Assembly (NCBI GenBank): GCA_949538735.1
Contig: CATGLK010000006.1
Coordinates: forward strand, 25,774 to 89,773
Reading direction: 5' to 3'
DNA from: an uncultured Clostridia bacterium
GTDB taxonomy: Bacteria; Bacillota; Clostridia; TANB77; CAG-508
Length of the DNA: 64,000 nucleotides
A program made the position numbers and the translations under genes. This document shows, piece by piece, positions 36,134-44,494 of the stretch. Below the pieces are notes generated by a model. That model did no database searches, was not told the origin of the DNA, and saw nothing but the letters and a program-made list of their open reading frames with translations. Positions within the stretch are counted from its first letter, which is position 1. Each line of letters starts with the position of its first letter.

Positions 36134-36703
36134 TTATTTCTGTATCCCGTAGTTTCCTGTTGTATAGTCTCTAAAAAAGTTCACTTCTGGTGGGCAATAT
36201 GTGCAAACAATGAAGCAAATTAGTAAAAATCCGACAATTATTCCTGATAAAATTTTAGTTAGTGTTGTGCTTTGTTCTTCTTTTTTCATTATTTTGTATG
36301 CAACCCATTCTCCTAAAATTATACTGAAAATGAATATTAGGATATCTATTAATAAGAAGTTTGTTCCTATTATTCCTGTGTATGTAAAGAATGTAATTGT
36401 TGTAATACATATACTTGCAAAAATTCCTATTGTTTTTGCTTCTATATAATTGTTTGCAATTTCCTTTACAAAGAAAAATTCAATTATTGCTGCAATTAGC
36501 ATTGGATAAAATAATAGCTTTAGATGTTCCCATACGCTTTCGTTTACTGCTGAAAAGCTGCCTACAAATGCGTTTTCTCCTGTCCAACTATATAAAAAGT
36601 GTAGTATTGTACCAAAAAACAAGCTAAAAATTATTGCAATAATTTCTATTTGTAATAATTTGCTTGTTTTAATTTTTTCCCATATTTTTTGTATTTCTTC
36701 CAT
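36134..36703 (-). CDS. DUF6512 family membrane protein
   Basis: A 189-residue integral membrane protein with about five helices. FSAVNESVWEHLKLLFYPML near residue 50 is the signature of DUF6512. The C-terminus has a CPPEVNFF motif after the last helix. Function unknown. AGGTAACC precedes the ATG. It is transcribed alone, divergently from the HD gene. Confidence 0.8.
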   Translation of the reverse strand: MEEIQKIWEKIKTSKLLQIEIIAIIFSLFFGTILHFLYSWTGENAFVGSFSAVNESVWEHLKLLFYPMLIAAIIEFFFVKEIANNYIEAKTIGIFASICITTITFFTYTGIIGTNFLLIDILIFIFSIILGEWVAYKIMKKEEQSTTLTKILSGIIVGFLLICFIVCTYCPPEVNFFRDYTTGNYGIQK

Positions 36704-36898
36704 TTAGGTTACCTCCTTATTCTCATTTATATGCGTTTAAGGTGTTTTTATTCTTGTATTTTATTGTACTTTTTATTCTGTGTTTCTATATGTTTTCCAC
36801 ATTTATCTCACCATTTGTGGATTTTTCAAAAATAACCTTGTATATTATAGAATATTATTTTATAATATCATTATATAAAAATATGGAGTGTTATAAAA

Positions 36899-37669
36899 AT
36901 GATTGATGTAGAACTTGCAAAAAAAGAATTTGATAAATATGTTTCGAATTTTAATCCCAACGAGGGTAGAATTAAATTAAAAATAGAGCACATAAAAAGA
37001 GTTGCTGAAATGAGCAAAAAGCTTGCTATGAATTTAAATCTAGATGAAGAATATATTAAATTGGCCGAAATAATCGGTCTATTTCATGATATTGGTAGAT
37101 TTAAGCAGGTTGAACTTTTCAACACTTTTAGTGACAAGGATTCTGTTAATCATGCTGAATTTAGTGTAAAGACTTTATTTGATGATAATTTAATTGCTAA
37201 TTTTAATATTGATGAGAAATATCACCAAATAATAAAATCAGCTGTTTTAAATCACAATAAACCTAGAATAGATTCGGCTTTAACAGGAGATGAGTTATTA
37301 TTTGCAAAAATTATTAGGGATGCTGATAAACTTGATATCTTTTACACAATCTGTGAATATGATTTTGAGAGTATCTTTTGGTATCCTGAGTTTGACTGCG
37401 AAAGAATTAGTGATATTATTATAAATCAGTTTATAAATGATCATTCAATTAATTATCCTGATATAAAGACAAATGCTGATGTAATTCTTTGTTTTTATGC
37501 TTATATTTATGATTTTAATTTTGATTTTTCTTTGGGATTTTTGAAGACCAAAGATTATTTAGAAACTTTTGCTGGTCGTGTTAAGCAAAAGTTCAGTAGC
37601 GAGATTGTAGGTCAACAAGTAGATGAGATTTTAAAGATTTCTAATGATTATTTAAATAGTATTTTTTAG
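36899..37669 (+). CDS. HD-domain phosphohydrolase
   Basis: A 256-residue protein of the HD superfamily. His residues in KIEHIKRVAEMS, GLFHDIGRFKQ (the HD pair), SVNHAEFSV and VLNHNKPRI, and the later RDADKLD are the metal ligands in the usual order. Proteins of this type hydrolyse nucleotides or phosphoesters; the substrate is unknown. GGAG about 11 bases ahead of the ATG. Confidence 0.88.
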   Translation: MIDVELAKKEFDKYVSNFNPNEGRIKLKIEHIKRVAEMSKKLAMNLNLDEEYIKLAEIIGLFHDIGRFKQVELFNTFSDKDSVNHAEFSVKTLFDDNLIANFNIDEKYHQIIKSAVLNHNKPRIDSALTGDELLFAKIIRDADKLDIFYTICEYDFESIFWYPEFDCERISDIIINQFINDHSINYPDIKTNADVILCFYAYIYDFNFDFSLGFLKTKDYLETFAGRVKQKFSSEIVGQQVDEILKISNDYLNSIF

Positions 37670-37694
37670 GCTTGAATTAATTTTAATTCAAGCC
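37669..37694. terminator. Shared terminator between HD and maf genes
   Basis: GGCTTGAATTA, a short loop and TAATTCAAGCC form an 11-bp perfect stem between convergent genes. Confidence 0.8.
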
Positions 37695-37695
37695 C

Positions 37696-38265
37696 TTAAT
37701 TTATTTCTTTTAATATGTCATAGACTTTGTGGATGGGAAGTCCTACTACTGTTGAATAATTTCCGTTTATTTTTTCTATAAATACGGAAAATTCTCCTTG
37801 AATTGCATATGCTCCTGCTTTATCCATAGCTTCCCCTGTTTTTATCCAATTTTTTATTTCTTCGTCACTCATATTTTTTAGGTAAACTTCTGTTATATCA
37901 TAGTCAATATATTCTTTATATTCGCTACCTTTTTGAGCTAAAATAGCTATTCCTGTTATAACTTGATGTCTTTTTCCATTTAGTTCTTGCAATATTTTTA
38001 ATGCGTCTGTTTCATCTTTTGGCTTTCCATATATTTTTCCGTCTTTTATTACCATTGTGTCTGCGCCTATAACTATTCTTTCTCCTTCTGTTTCGTTAAA
38101 GACAGTTTTTGCTTTTATATATGCTAATTTCTTTGCTTGTTCTTCTATTGTTAGGTTTTCTTCTATTATTTCTTCTGCATTGCTTACTTTTATTTCATAT
38201 TTTATTTTTAACAAATCTAGTAATTCTTTTCTTCTTGGTGATTTTGATGCTAATATTATTTTCAT
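37696..38265 (-). CDS. maf: Maf-like nucleoside triphosphate pyrophosphatase
   Basis: A 189-residue house-cleaning nucleotide pyrophosphatase. Motifs: LASKSPRRKELL at the N-terminus, VIGADTMVIKDGKIYGKP in the centre, and YSTVVGLPI at the end. The ATG at 38265 is preferred; the in-frame ATG 12 bases upstream touches the AAAGGA ribosome site. The family removes dTTP/UTP or modified nucleotides and was first linked to septum inhibition. Confidence 0.93.
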   Translation of the reverse strand: MKIILASKSPRRKELLDLLKIKYEIKVSNAEEIIEENLTIEEQAKKLAYIKAKTVFNETEGERIVIGADTMVIKDGKIYGKPKDETDALKILQELNGKRHQVITGIAILAQKGSEYKEYIDYDITEVYLKNMSDEEIKNWIKTGEAMDKAGAYAIQGEFSVFIEKINGNYSTVVGLPIHKVYDILKEIN

Positions 38266-38352
38266 TTTTATTATCATTCCTTTTCTAAAAGCACAAATTC
38301 GAATGAATTCTTTACCATTTTATGGATATTATTCAACCTTCTTTATTCCTTT

Positions 38353-38817
38353 TTATTGATTTATTTTATGTACAGGAAGTTTATTTTCTTTTAATATGTC
38401 TTTAATTATTTTTGGTCTTATGTCGTAATTGTCTAATTTATTTATATCTAACCATTCATATTGTAAATAATCTCTTCCTTCTATATTTTTTATTGGTTCT
38501 ATTATTTGCTTGTCTTCTTCTTTCTCGAATTCTGCTTGATATACAAACATTATCTCATGATATTTTTTCTCTTTTGCTTCGAAAAAGTTTTCTATTGTTG
38601 ATACGTATCCTGTAATTTCTATTTCTTTTCCTGTCTCTTCTAAAATTTCTCTTTTTAATGTGTTTTCAGAGTTTTCTCCTATCATTACTCTTCCGCCTAA
38701 TAGCGCATAATGCTCTTCTTTGTTGCTTTTGTGTAGTAGGACTTTTCCTTTATGTATTATTATTCCTGCTGCTCTTACATTTAGCCTGTATTCTTCCATA
38801 TCAACTGTAATGTCCAT
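38353..38817 (-). CDS. NUDIX hydrolase
   Basis: A 154-residue NUDIX protein. The box GGRVMIGENSENTLKREILEETG (residues about 40-62) contains the full GX5EX7REUXEEXGU pattern. It hydrolyses a nucleoside diphosphate linked to another group; the substrate is unknown. The next gene downstream starts on the following base region with no gap, and maf lies 88 bp away. Confidence 0.9.
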   Translation of the reverse strand: MDITVDMEEYRLNVRAAGIIIHKGKVLLHKSNKEEHYALLGGRVMIGENSENTLKREILEETGKEIEITGYVSTIENFFEAKEKKYHEIMFVYQAEFEKEEDKQIIEPIKNIEGRDYLQYEWLDINKLDNYDIRPKIIKDILKENKLPVHKINQ

Positions 38818-38818
38818 T

Positions 38819-39583
38819 TTATTTTTCTCCCTTATTTTTGCTTTTTAATTTTTTATATCCCCAGTATCCGCCACCGCCTAGAAGCCCTAATGTTATAATT
38901 CCGCCTACTGGATTTGTTTCTTCTTGGTTATTAGTTGATGTATTGCTTGTATTATTACTATTGTTTGTTGTTGTTTTTGCTATATTATTCTCTTTTTGGG
39001 GCGTTTCTTTTATATTAATTTTCATTGTGCTTGATTTTCCGTTAGATGTGTTTGCTGTAATAGTAACTGTTCCTGACTTCTTCGCTATAATTTCTCCTGT
39101 TGAACTGACTGTTGCAATGTTTTCATCACTTGACTGCCATGTGATATTTTTGTCTGTTGTGTCGCTTGGAGTTATTGTTGCTGTTACTGTTTTGCTTTTC
39201 CCTACTTCTAAGTCTACTATGTTTTCATTTATTTGTATTCCTGTCGCATTTATTGTTTTTGGTACTTCTGTCTTTGTGGCTGTTGTTTCACTTTTAGTTG
39301 TTGAAGAAGAACTTGGTGTGCTACTTTTAGTTGACTTCGTTGATGTACTTGTACTGCTTGATTTTGGTTTTGCTGAGTATGGACAATTTCCATTAGTATG
39401 TAAGTGTGCTGGATTTCCGCCACAGTGATAGTGATAACTTCCTAGTCCACTTTTGTTTTTGTTGTCTTTGTGTCCTCCGCTTGAATCTGTTCTTCCTGAG
39501 TGTGCATATGTACTAATTCCTATTAGTATTATGCTTAAAGTAATTATTGCATTTATTGCTATTTTTGTTTTCCCTTTTTTCAT
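38819..39583 (-). CDS. Secreted YHYH-motif protein with Ig-like domain and C-terminal anchor
   Basis: A 254-residue exported protein: signal or anchor segment at residues 7-27, then GHKDNKNKSGLGSYHYHCGG and HLHTNGNCPYS, the YHYH domain that may bind metal. A Ser/Thr linker follows (about 70-110), then a bacterial Ig-like (BIG2) domain at about 112-195 with ITATISPSD-like repeats, a second Asn/Thr linker, and a Gly-rich hydrophobic segment with a basic tail (GGGGYWGYKKLKSKNK). Likely surface-attached; function unknown. Confidence 0.82.
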   Translation of the reverse strand: MKKGKTKIAINAIITLSIILIGISTYAHSGRTDSSGGHKDNKNKSGLGSYHYHCGGNPAHLHTNGNCPYSAKPKSSSTSTSTKSTKSSTPSSSSTTKSETTATKTEVPKTINATGIQINENIVDLEVGKSKTVTATITPSDTTDKNITWQSSDENIATVSSTGEIIAKKSGTVTITANTSNGKSSTMKINIKETPQKENNIAKTTTNNSNNTSNTSTNNQEETNPVGGIITLGLLGGGGYWGYKKLKSKNKGEK

Positions 39584-39622
39584 TTTTTCCCCTTTATTTT
39601 CTTATATTTTATATTTTGTTTT

Positions 39623-39976
39623 TTATATTAGTTCTTTCCATTTTTCTTCTTTAAAACCTATTAGTATTACTTCGTCTGATATTAATATCGGTCTTTTTAT
39701 TAGCATTCCGTCACTTGCTAGTAGTTTTATTTTTTCCTTTTGGCTCATTGTTCCTAGTTTGTCTTTTAGGTTTAACTCTTTGTATTTTAGTCCACTTGTG
39801 TTGAACCATTTTTTTATGTCTTGTCCGCTTTTTTGTATCCATTTTTCTAGTTCTTGCTCTGTTGGTGTTTCTGTTACAATGTTTCTTTCTTCTGCTTCTA
39901 TTTTGTTTTCTTGTAACCATTTTTTTGCTTTTTTGCATGTTGTACATTTTGGGTATTCTATAAATGTGTTTTTCAT
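39623..39976 (-). CDS. ArsC/Spx family thioredoxin-fold protein
   Basis: A 117-residue protein starting NTFIEYPKCTTCKKAKKWL, with the CX2C active site of the ArsC/Spx family, then a helical insertion and GMLIKRPILISDEVILIGF, the conserved cis-Pro and Arg region. It could be an arsenate reductase-like or Spx-like protein; nearby genes give no arsenic context, so I leave the name open. Confidence 0.88.
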   Translation of the reverse strand: MKNTFIEYPKCTTCKKAKKWLQENKIEAEERNIVTETPTEQELEKWIQKSGQDIKKWFNTSGLKYKELNLKDKLGTMSQKEKIKLLASDGMLIKRPILISDEVILIGFKEEKWKELI

Positions 39977-40146
39977 GTTTTTTGGTCCTTTCTTTTGTTT
40001 TTTCTTGTTTGCTTGCTTTCTTTTGTTTTGCTTTATTATACTATTTTTATTTTGTTTTGTCTATTGGCTTAGTTTGTCATTTTGGGAGTTGTTTTTTATT
40101 CTAGTATATTTTTTGCGGATGCTGTGCAAAATCAGTTATATGCACT

Positions 40147-40309
40147 ATTTACATTCTATTATACTTAAATTACTACTGCGACAATAAAAAGAGCATGCAA
40201 AATAGCATATTTATTTATATTCTACTATATTTAGATTACTACTATAACCGAATAATCAATCTTTTGTGCAATAAGAGATATTTACATTCTACTATATTTG
40301 AATTACTAC
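40147..40309 (-). CRISPR. Orphan three-repeat mini-array of a second repeat family
   Basis: Three 30-bp repeats at 40147-40176, 40213-40242 and 40280-40309, plus-strand consensus ATTTACATTCTACTATATTT then GAATTACTAC, with spacers of 36 and 37 bp. Repeat 1 differs from repeat 3 at three positions and repeat 2 at two. Repeat length, spacing and the GTAAAT end on the minus strand fit a type I-B-like family different from arrays 1 and 2. No cas genes adjoin it. Confidence 0.75.
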
Positions 40310-40476
40310 TTGAAAAAATTTTAAGGATTGTTCCTGAACAGAGTGAAAAACACATTGAGAAGCAGTTAAAAATACTTAATGATAATCTTTTTGATTATAT
40401 TTGCTATTGGAATAAGATGTATTATAGAAATGGACTTTGTGATGGGGCAGAACTTATTAGTAGTTCTTTTGAATAA
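40310..40476 (+). pseudogene. 3' fragment of an unknown gene fused to the mini-array
   Basis: The frame reading out of repeat 3 looks like protein: LLEKILRIVPEQSEKHIEKQ then NKMYYRNGLCDGAELISSS and a stop. Upstream, the same frame runs only through CRISPR repeats and spacers, so a true start is missing. I read it as the tail of a gene cut by the array. Confidence 0.4.
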
Positions 40477-40488
40477 ATAATAAAGATT

Positions 40489-40518
40489 GGAATATCAATT
40501 TTACTTCTTGATATTCCC
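40489..40518. terminator. Terminator between convergent genes
   Basis: GGAATATCA and TTGATATTCC arms with a ten-base loop. Confidence 0.7.
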
Positions 40519-40528
40519 TTCTTATTTA

Positions 40529-41311
40529 TCATATATCTTTATTATTGATAATTAAACTATTATCTTTTTGGGGAACAATTTTTCCATTTAAGTATTTACA
40601 TATATCTTCATAACTATATCCAAATAAATCTTTATAATAAATTTCCGTATTAGTTATGTATGTATTATTTGATACATCTCTACTCCTACTATTGTAAAAA
40701 TCAATAGAATTAAATACAATAAACATACTCTCTCCTGATGAAATTGCTTTGCGTTTTATTATTTTATTAAGTATAACTTTGCTTATTTCTCTTTTTGAAA
40801 TTTCTTTACCTTCAATAATTCCTTCATGTCTATCATACTCTATTGTAAAGTTACTTTTATTAACATCTATTATTGCAACACTAGCTCCAGTATTTTTTAT
40901 TTCAAGAATCAAATAATCTTTTGCACTATTAATGCCATCTATTCCAAAATTATTATAAATAAATAATTGTCTATTCAAATTATTTATGTTTTGCTCCAAA
41001 AAATCTTTATCCAATATTGCCCAATTAACATCTAAATATGGTCTTTGAGATGTTCTTAGAATTTCATTATTATCTCTTCTATCCATTTTTGTAATGAATA
41101 ATAAGAAAAGTGCGCTTACAATTGTTCCTGCATAAGTTCCTATAAATGACATCCAATCATACTTTTCAGTCAAATTATCTATATATGGAAAGAAAAAATG
41201 TCCTAGATTTACTAAATCTATTATAAAAACTGCTATAGGAACTAGAAATATCATCCACAATATTTTTGAAGTTTCTTTTTCTTCATTATATTCTTTTTTT
41301 AATTTTTTCAT
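40529..41311 (-). CDS. Two-helix membrane protein, function unknown
   Basis: A 260-residue protein with membrane segments at about 17-38 (ILWMIFLVPIAVFIIDLV) and 55-75 (FIGTYAGTIVSALFLLFI), then a soluble domain of about 180 residues of mixed alpha/beta type. The layout (two helices, then a beta-rich domain with ILEIKNTGASVAIIDV) matches the membrane protein at 48427-49060, which has the same two-helix start, so the two may be distant paralogues. No known domain recognised. Confidence 0.7.
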   Translation of the reverse strand: MKKLKKEYNEEKETSKILWMIFLVPIAVFIIDLVNLGHFFFPYIDNLTEKYDWMSFIGTYAGTIVSALFLLFITKMDRRDNNEILRTSQRPYLDVNWAILDKDFLEQNINNLNRQLFIYNNFGIDGINSAKDYLILEIKNTGASVAIIDVNKSNFTIEYDRHEGIIEGKEISKREISKVILNKIIKRKAISSGESMFIVFNSIDFYNSRSRDVSNNTYITNTEIYYKDLFGYSYEDICKYLNGKIVPQKDNSLIINNKDI

Positions 41312-41465
41312 ACATTGCCTCTTTTCATTATCAAAGGAAGCAAAATACTGGTGTAATTTTAATTACATTTATACTTGCTTCTTTTGTTTATTTTTATTCT
41401 TATTATCATAATTTTATTTTATATATAATATTCTTAATTTTTTATAACACATATAAATAAAAAAA

Positions 41466-41499
41466 TAATAACCAAAGTAGTTTTTTACTTTGGTTATTT
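41466..41499 (-). terminator. Terminator of the 39-residue gene
   Basis: AATAACCAAAGTA and TACTTTGGTTATT, 13-bp perfect stem with a six-base T loop; T-rich on both sides. Confidence 0.8.
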
Positions 41500-41504
41500 T
41501 ATCT

Positions 41505-41624
41505 TTAATTAGGTGTTGATCTACGATGACCTTTTACTTTTGTTCCATCTTTTTTAGTGTACCCATTTACTGGTACTATTTTCTTTTCTTGTTTTCCCGA
41601 GTTACTACTCTTTGTTTTTGCCAT
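41505..41624 (-). CDS. 39-residue small basic protein
   Basis: Short frame starting MAKTKSSNSGKQEKK and ending KKDGTKVKGHRRSTPN, with AGGAG ten bases ahead of the ATG. The tail YTKKDGTKVKGHRR is a short motif seen at the ends of many unrelated Firmicute proteins. The start lies inside the last codons of the upstream gene in another frame, so translation is probably coupled. Function unknown. Confidence 0.65.
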   Translation of the reverse strand: MAKTKSSNSGKQEKKIVPVNGYTKKDGTKVKGHRRSTPN

Positions 41625-42531
41625 ATTTTTCATCTCCTTTCATATATTTATTAATTTTTTCTTCCCAATTTAGATAATGGTAAATTCTATCAATATGCAT
41701 TTTATTGTTTAATACTTCTGTTTTTGTAAGTTTAGAAATCTCTTCCCAATTTTTATCTAATATATATGTTGCATTATTAGGCATTAAACTTTCTAATATT
41801 GCATATTTACCACAAATAAATACTATGTATCCCTTAAATTCTTGTGTTCCTACTGCTATATTTTCATTACTATTTTCAATAAGCTTGTCTATATTTCTTA
41901 TGTACATACTTGCTCTGTTTTGACTTACTTCTTCTCTTATGATGTTTCTTATTCTTTCTTTAGTTTGCTTTCCTGATCTTAGTATCTCCCATTTTACTGA
42001 TCTTACAGTTTTTATTGGCTCTTTCATATTTATATTTACTATATTGCATTTACCAAATATGCTTAATATCATATTAATTAATAATTTAATGTCTTCGTAA
42101 TTTTCCTGTGAGTTTTTTATTTTTCTTGAAGTTATCCATTTATTTTTTGAATTATCCTCTACTATCATAAATTCTAATGCTTTTGGTGGTAAATATTCCC
42201 TTGGGTATCTTTCATATGGTATATATTTGTAATCTGAGTGTACATTATGCCCCCAGTCCTCCCATGACCATTCCCAATATCTCTCTGCTGTTTCCTTTGG
42301 TAAATCCTTTCTTATAATACATTTTCCCTCCGCATTTTCATATGTACTTTTTGAAATACTAGAACTTGGTACTATTATTTCTCCAACTACTATTTGGGAA
42401 TCAAATCCCATTTCTATTACTTTTCTTTTATTTTCTTCTGTTACCTCTATTACCACTCTTACCTCTTCGTTTTCTTTAAACTCTGTTAAATATTTTTTTG
42501 GATTTCTTATTCTTTTTCTATTTATTTTCAT
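41605..42531 (-). CDS. Conserved-type accessory protein, function unknown
   Basis: About 308 residues. The start at 42531 has a spacing of 12 from AAAGGA; two in-frame ATGs up to 42552 overlap that site. The sequence is soluble, with a Trp/Tyr-rich stretch (ERYWEWSWEDWGHNVHSDY) near residue 85 and a C-terminal domain with FKGYIVFICGKYAILESL. No domain is recognised. It overlaps a 39-residue gene and stands in the accessory island beside the sigma factor and restriction genes. Confidence 0.65.
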   Translation of the reverse strand: MKINRKRIRNPKKYLTEFKENEEVRVVIEVTEENKRKVIEMGFDSQIVVGEIIVPSSSISKSTYENAEGKCIIRKDLPKETAERYWEWSWEDWGHNVHSDYKYIPYERYPREYLPPKALEFMIVEDNSKNKWITSRKIKNSQENYEDIKLLINMILSIFGKCNIVNINMKEPIKTVRSVKWEILRSGKQTKERIRNIIREEVSQNRASMYIRNIDKLIENSNENIAVGTQEFKGYIVFICGKYAILESLMPNNATYILDKNWEEISKLTKTEVLNNKMHIDRIYHYLNWEEKINKYMKGDEKYGKNKE

Positions 42532-42662
42532 TTTAATTTTCATTCCTTTCATCTAATATTCTTTTTTTCATCTTTTTATATTAAAAACTTATTTAATATA
42601 AAAAATATTCTCTTGTTAAAATTTAAATTTCTTTTCATGTTTTCTCCTTTCCTTATAAAATA

Positions 42663-42688
42663 AAGGCACAGTTTAAAACTGTACCTTA
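42663..42688 (-). terminator. Terminator of the sigma factor/ImmA operon
   Basis: AGGCACAGTTT pairs with AAACTGTACCT with one mismatch, right at the stop codon of the metallopeptidase gene. Confidence 0.6.
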
Positions 42689-43432
42689 TATAATCTGAAC
42701 TAAAGTCATATATTCATTTAATTTATTAAAATATATAGTTTCTTCATAACATGAATATAAACCTTCATCTTCAGATAACCATAAATTTAATTCTACATTT
42801 CTTGATAGAATGTCTCTTTCTTGTTCTATTCTTGCTAAATCTATACCTTTGTGCTTTTTATCAAAAAAGATTTCTCCATTTGACTTATGCCACCATTTTA
42901 TGGTGTTATTTTTATGATATAATAGGATTATATTGTCATTTGTTAATTCTGCTACTCTAATAGCAGTAGAAGTTAGTGACATCCTATATTTTTTTGATAT
43001 TTGTTTTATTAATTCAAAGTTAACATCATTTTCTTTAATTATATTTCCAATAATTTTACTGGGTAATAGTAACTCTACTGCAAATCTATCAGCCTCATCT
43101 TCTTTTTGTTTACTTGTACATATTGTAGACAAATCTTCTTTAGAAAAATAATGTGTTCCTCTATGTATTAATATATGTCCTAATTCGTGAGCTAGTGTAA
43201 ATCTTTTTTGTTCTTCATTATATACTTTTGAAGATATAACAATAAGTCTTTTTAATCCTTCTACTTTAGATGCTCCTAGTATTCCTTCTTCTAATTCTGT
43301 ACTCACTAGTCTAATATCCATCTTGCTTATTAAGTCTTCTATATCAATTGCTTCTTCAATATTTAAATTATAGTCATATATCAATTCGTTTACAATTTTA
43401 GTTGGATTATTCATCTTTAAATTCCTCTTCAA
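42686..43432 (-). CDS. ImmA/IrrE family metallopeptidase
   Basis: A 248-residue zinc peptidase-like protein with the HEXXH motif in FTLAHELGHILIHRG (near residue 83) and a downstream EADRFAVELLLPS that supplies the third ligand. Such proteins often cleave repressors or anti-sigma factors. It overlaps the preceding 104-residue gene by 26 bases and is the third gene after a sigma factor, so it may control that factor through the small protein. Confidence 0.87.
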   Translation of the reverse strand: MKRNLKMNNPTKIVNELIYDYNLNIEEAIDIEDLISKMDIRLVSTELEEGILGASKVEGLKRLIVISSKVYNEEQKRFTLAHELGHILIHRGTHYFSKEDLSTICTSKQKEDEADRFAVELLLPSKIIGNIIKENDVNFELIKQISKKYRMSLTSTAIRVAELTNDNIILLYHKNNTIKWWHKSNGEIFFDKKHKGIDLARIEQERDILSRNVELNLWLSEDEGLYSCYEETIYFNKLNEYMTLVQII

Positions 43433-43721
43433 ATATTTCTTCTATCTTTTTTATGGTATCTTCACTTGTAACTTTACTTCTAAAATTAACAACAGTATCT
43501 ACTTGATATAATTCATTTTTATATTCATCTATCTTTTCAAATAATTGTTTAAAAGATTTTGTTACATTATTTGATTTTATTATATTTATGTATTTTATTT
43601 CATCCATAAATTCTATATAATCCGTTGGTAACAATTCACTTTTAAAATATTCAAAATCTATACTCTGTTTTTCATTTATTAAATCAGTATATTTATCTAA
43701 AGCATATTCTATACTAATCAT
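43407..43721 (-). CDS. 104-residue partner of the metallopeptidase
   Basis: An acidic helical protein starting MISIEYALDKYTDLINEKQ, between the sigma factor and ImmA-like genes. No helix-turn-helix is visible. By position it could be the substrate or regulator (antitoxin- or anti-sigma-like) of the peptidase. GGAGGAG precedes the ATG. Confidence 0.7.
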   Translation of the reverse strand: MISIEYALDKYTDLINEKQSIDFEYFKSELLPTDYIEFMDEIKYINIIKSNNVTKSFKQLFEKIDEYKNELYQVDTVVNFRSKVTSEDTIKKIEEIFEEEFKDE

Positions 43722-43765
43722 TTTTTCTCCTCCTATTTATATATGTCTTTTTTTCAAAAAATTGG

Positions 43766-44350
43766 TCACATTTCTTCATAATTTTTTTTAAATTTTTTCA
43801 CAGCTCTTCTATATCGAGAATAAATAGCTTCTATATTTTCTCCTGTTAACTCACCTATTTTTTTTGCGGTTATTCCTTTTATAGCTCTTAATTGTATTAT
43901 TTGTTTATCTTCAGTTTGAAGTTTATTCATTGCCATATTAATTTTCTCAATTTCTTCTTTCTTTATAATTATTATTGCAGGATCCTGATTATAGTAATTA
44001 TAATCTTCATCTGCTATTTTTTCTTCATCTAATTCTATTACTGTAATATTATTTTTCTTTCTTATTTTTTCTCTACATTTATTTTTGGCAAATCCTAATA
44101 CAAATGTTGTAAATTGGCATTTCCCATTATATTTGCATATCTTTTCTACACTTTCTACCAGAGTTTCTTCTATTATTTCATCTCTATCTTCTTCTGTAAG
44201 AATACTTTTTGCCGTGTAATTATATACATATCCTGGTAATTTTTCATAAACTTTCGCATATAGTATTTTTCCGCTATCTGTATTACCACTAATATATTCA
44301 TCCACTAATTTATAATCATCCAAATATGTAATATCTTTTAACATCTTCAT
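43766..44350 (-). CDS. Sigma-70 family RNA polymerase sigma factor
   Basis: A 194-residue ECF-type factor: region 2 at about 30-100 (ILTEEDRDEIIEETLVESVEK, FTTFVLGFAKNKCREKIRKK) and region 4 at about 135-190 (LQTEDKQIIQLRAIKGITAKKIGELTG, IYSRYRRAVKKFKKNY). No transmembrane anti-sigma factor follows; instead a small protein and an ImmA/IrrE peptidase do. The target promoters are unknown. Confidence 0.85.
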   Translation of the reverse strand: MKMLKDITYLDDYKLVDEYISGNTDSGKILYAKVYEKLPGYVYNYTAKSILTEEDRDEIIEETLVESVEKICKYNGKCQFTTFVLGFAKNKCREKIRKKNNITVIELDEEKIADEDYNYYNQDPAIIIIKKEEIEKINMAMNKLQTEDKQIIQLRAIKGITAKKIGELTGENIEAIYSRYRRAVKKFKKNYEEM

Positions 44351-44494
44351 ACCTCTCTTTAACTTTAATCCATTCTAAGTAAAAATTTTGTCTAACTTTG
44401 TGAATTATTATTATATTTATACTAACTTCCACTATCAATAACATTTGTAAGATACTAACTCATGTACACTCTTGTATTCAATTACAAATAAAAC

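Noticed and set aside
40092..40121. A fourth upstream repeat in the orphan mini-array (ATTCTAGTATATTT)
   Set aside because: Only about half matches and the spacing to the next repeat is about 54, not 66.
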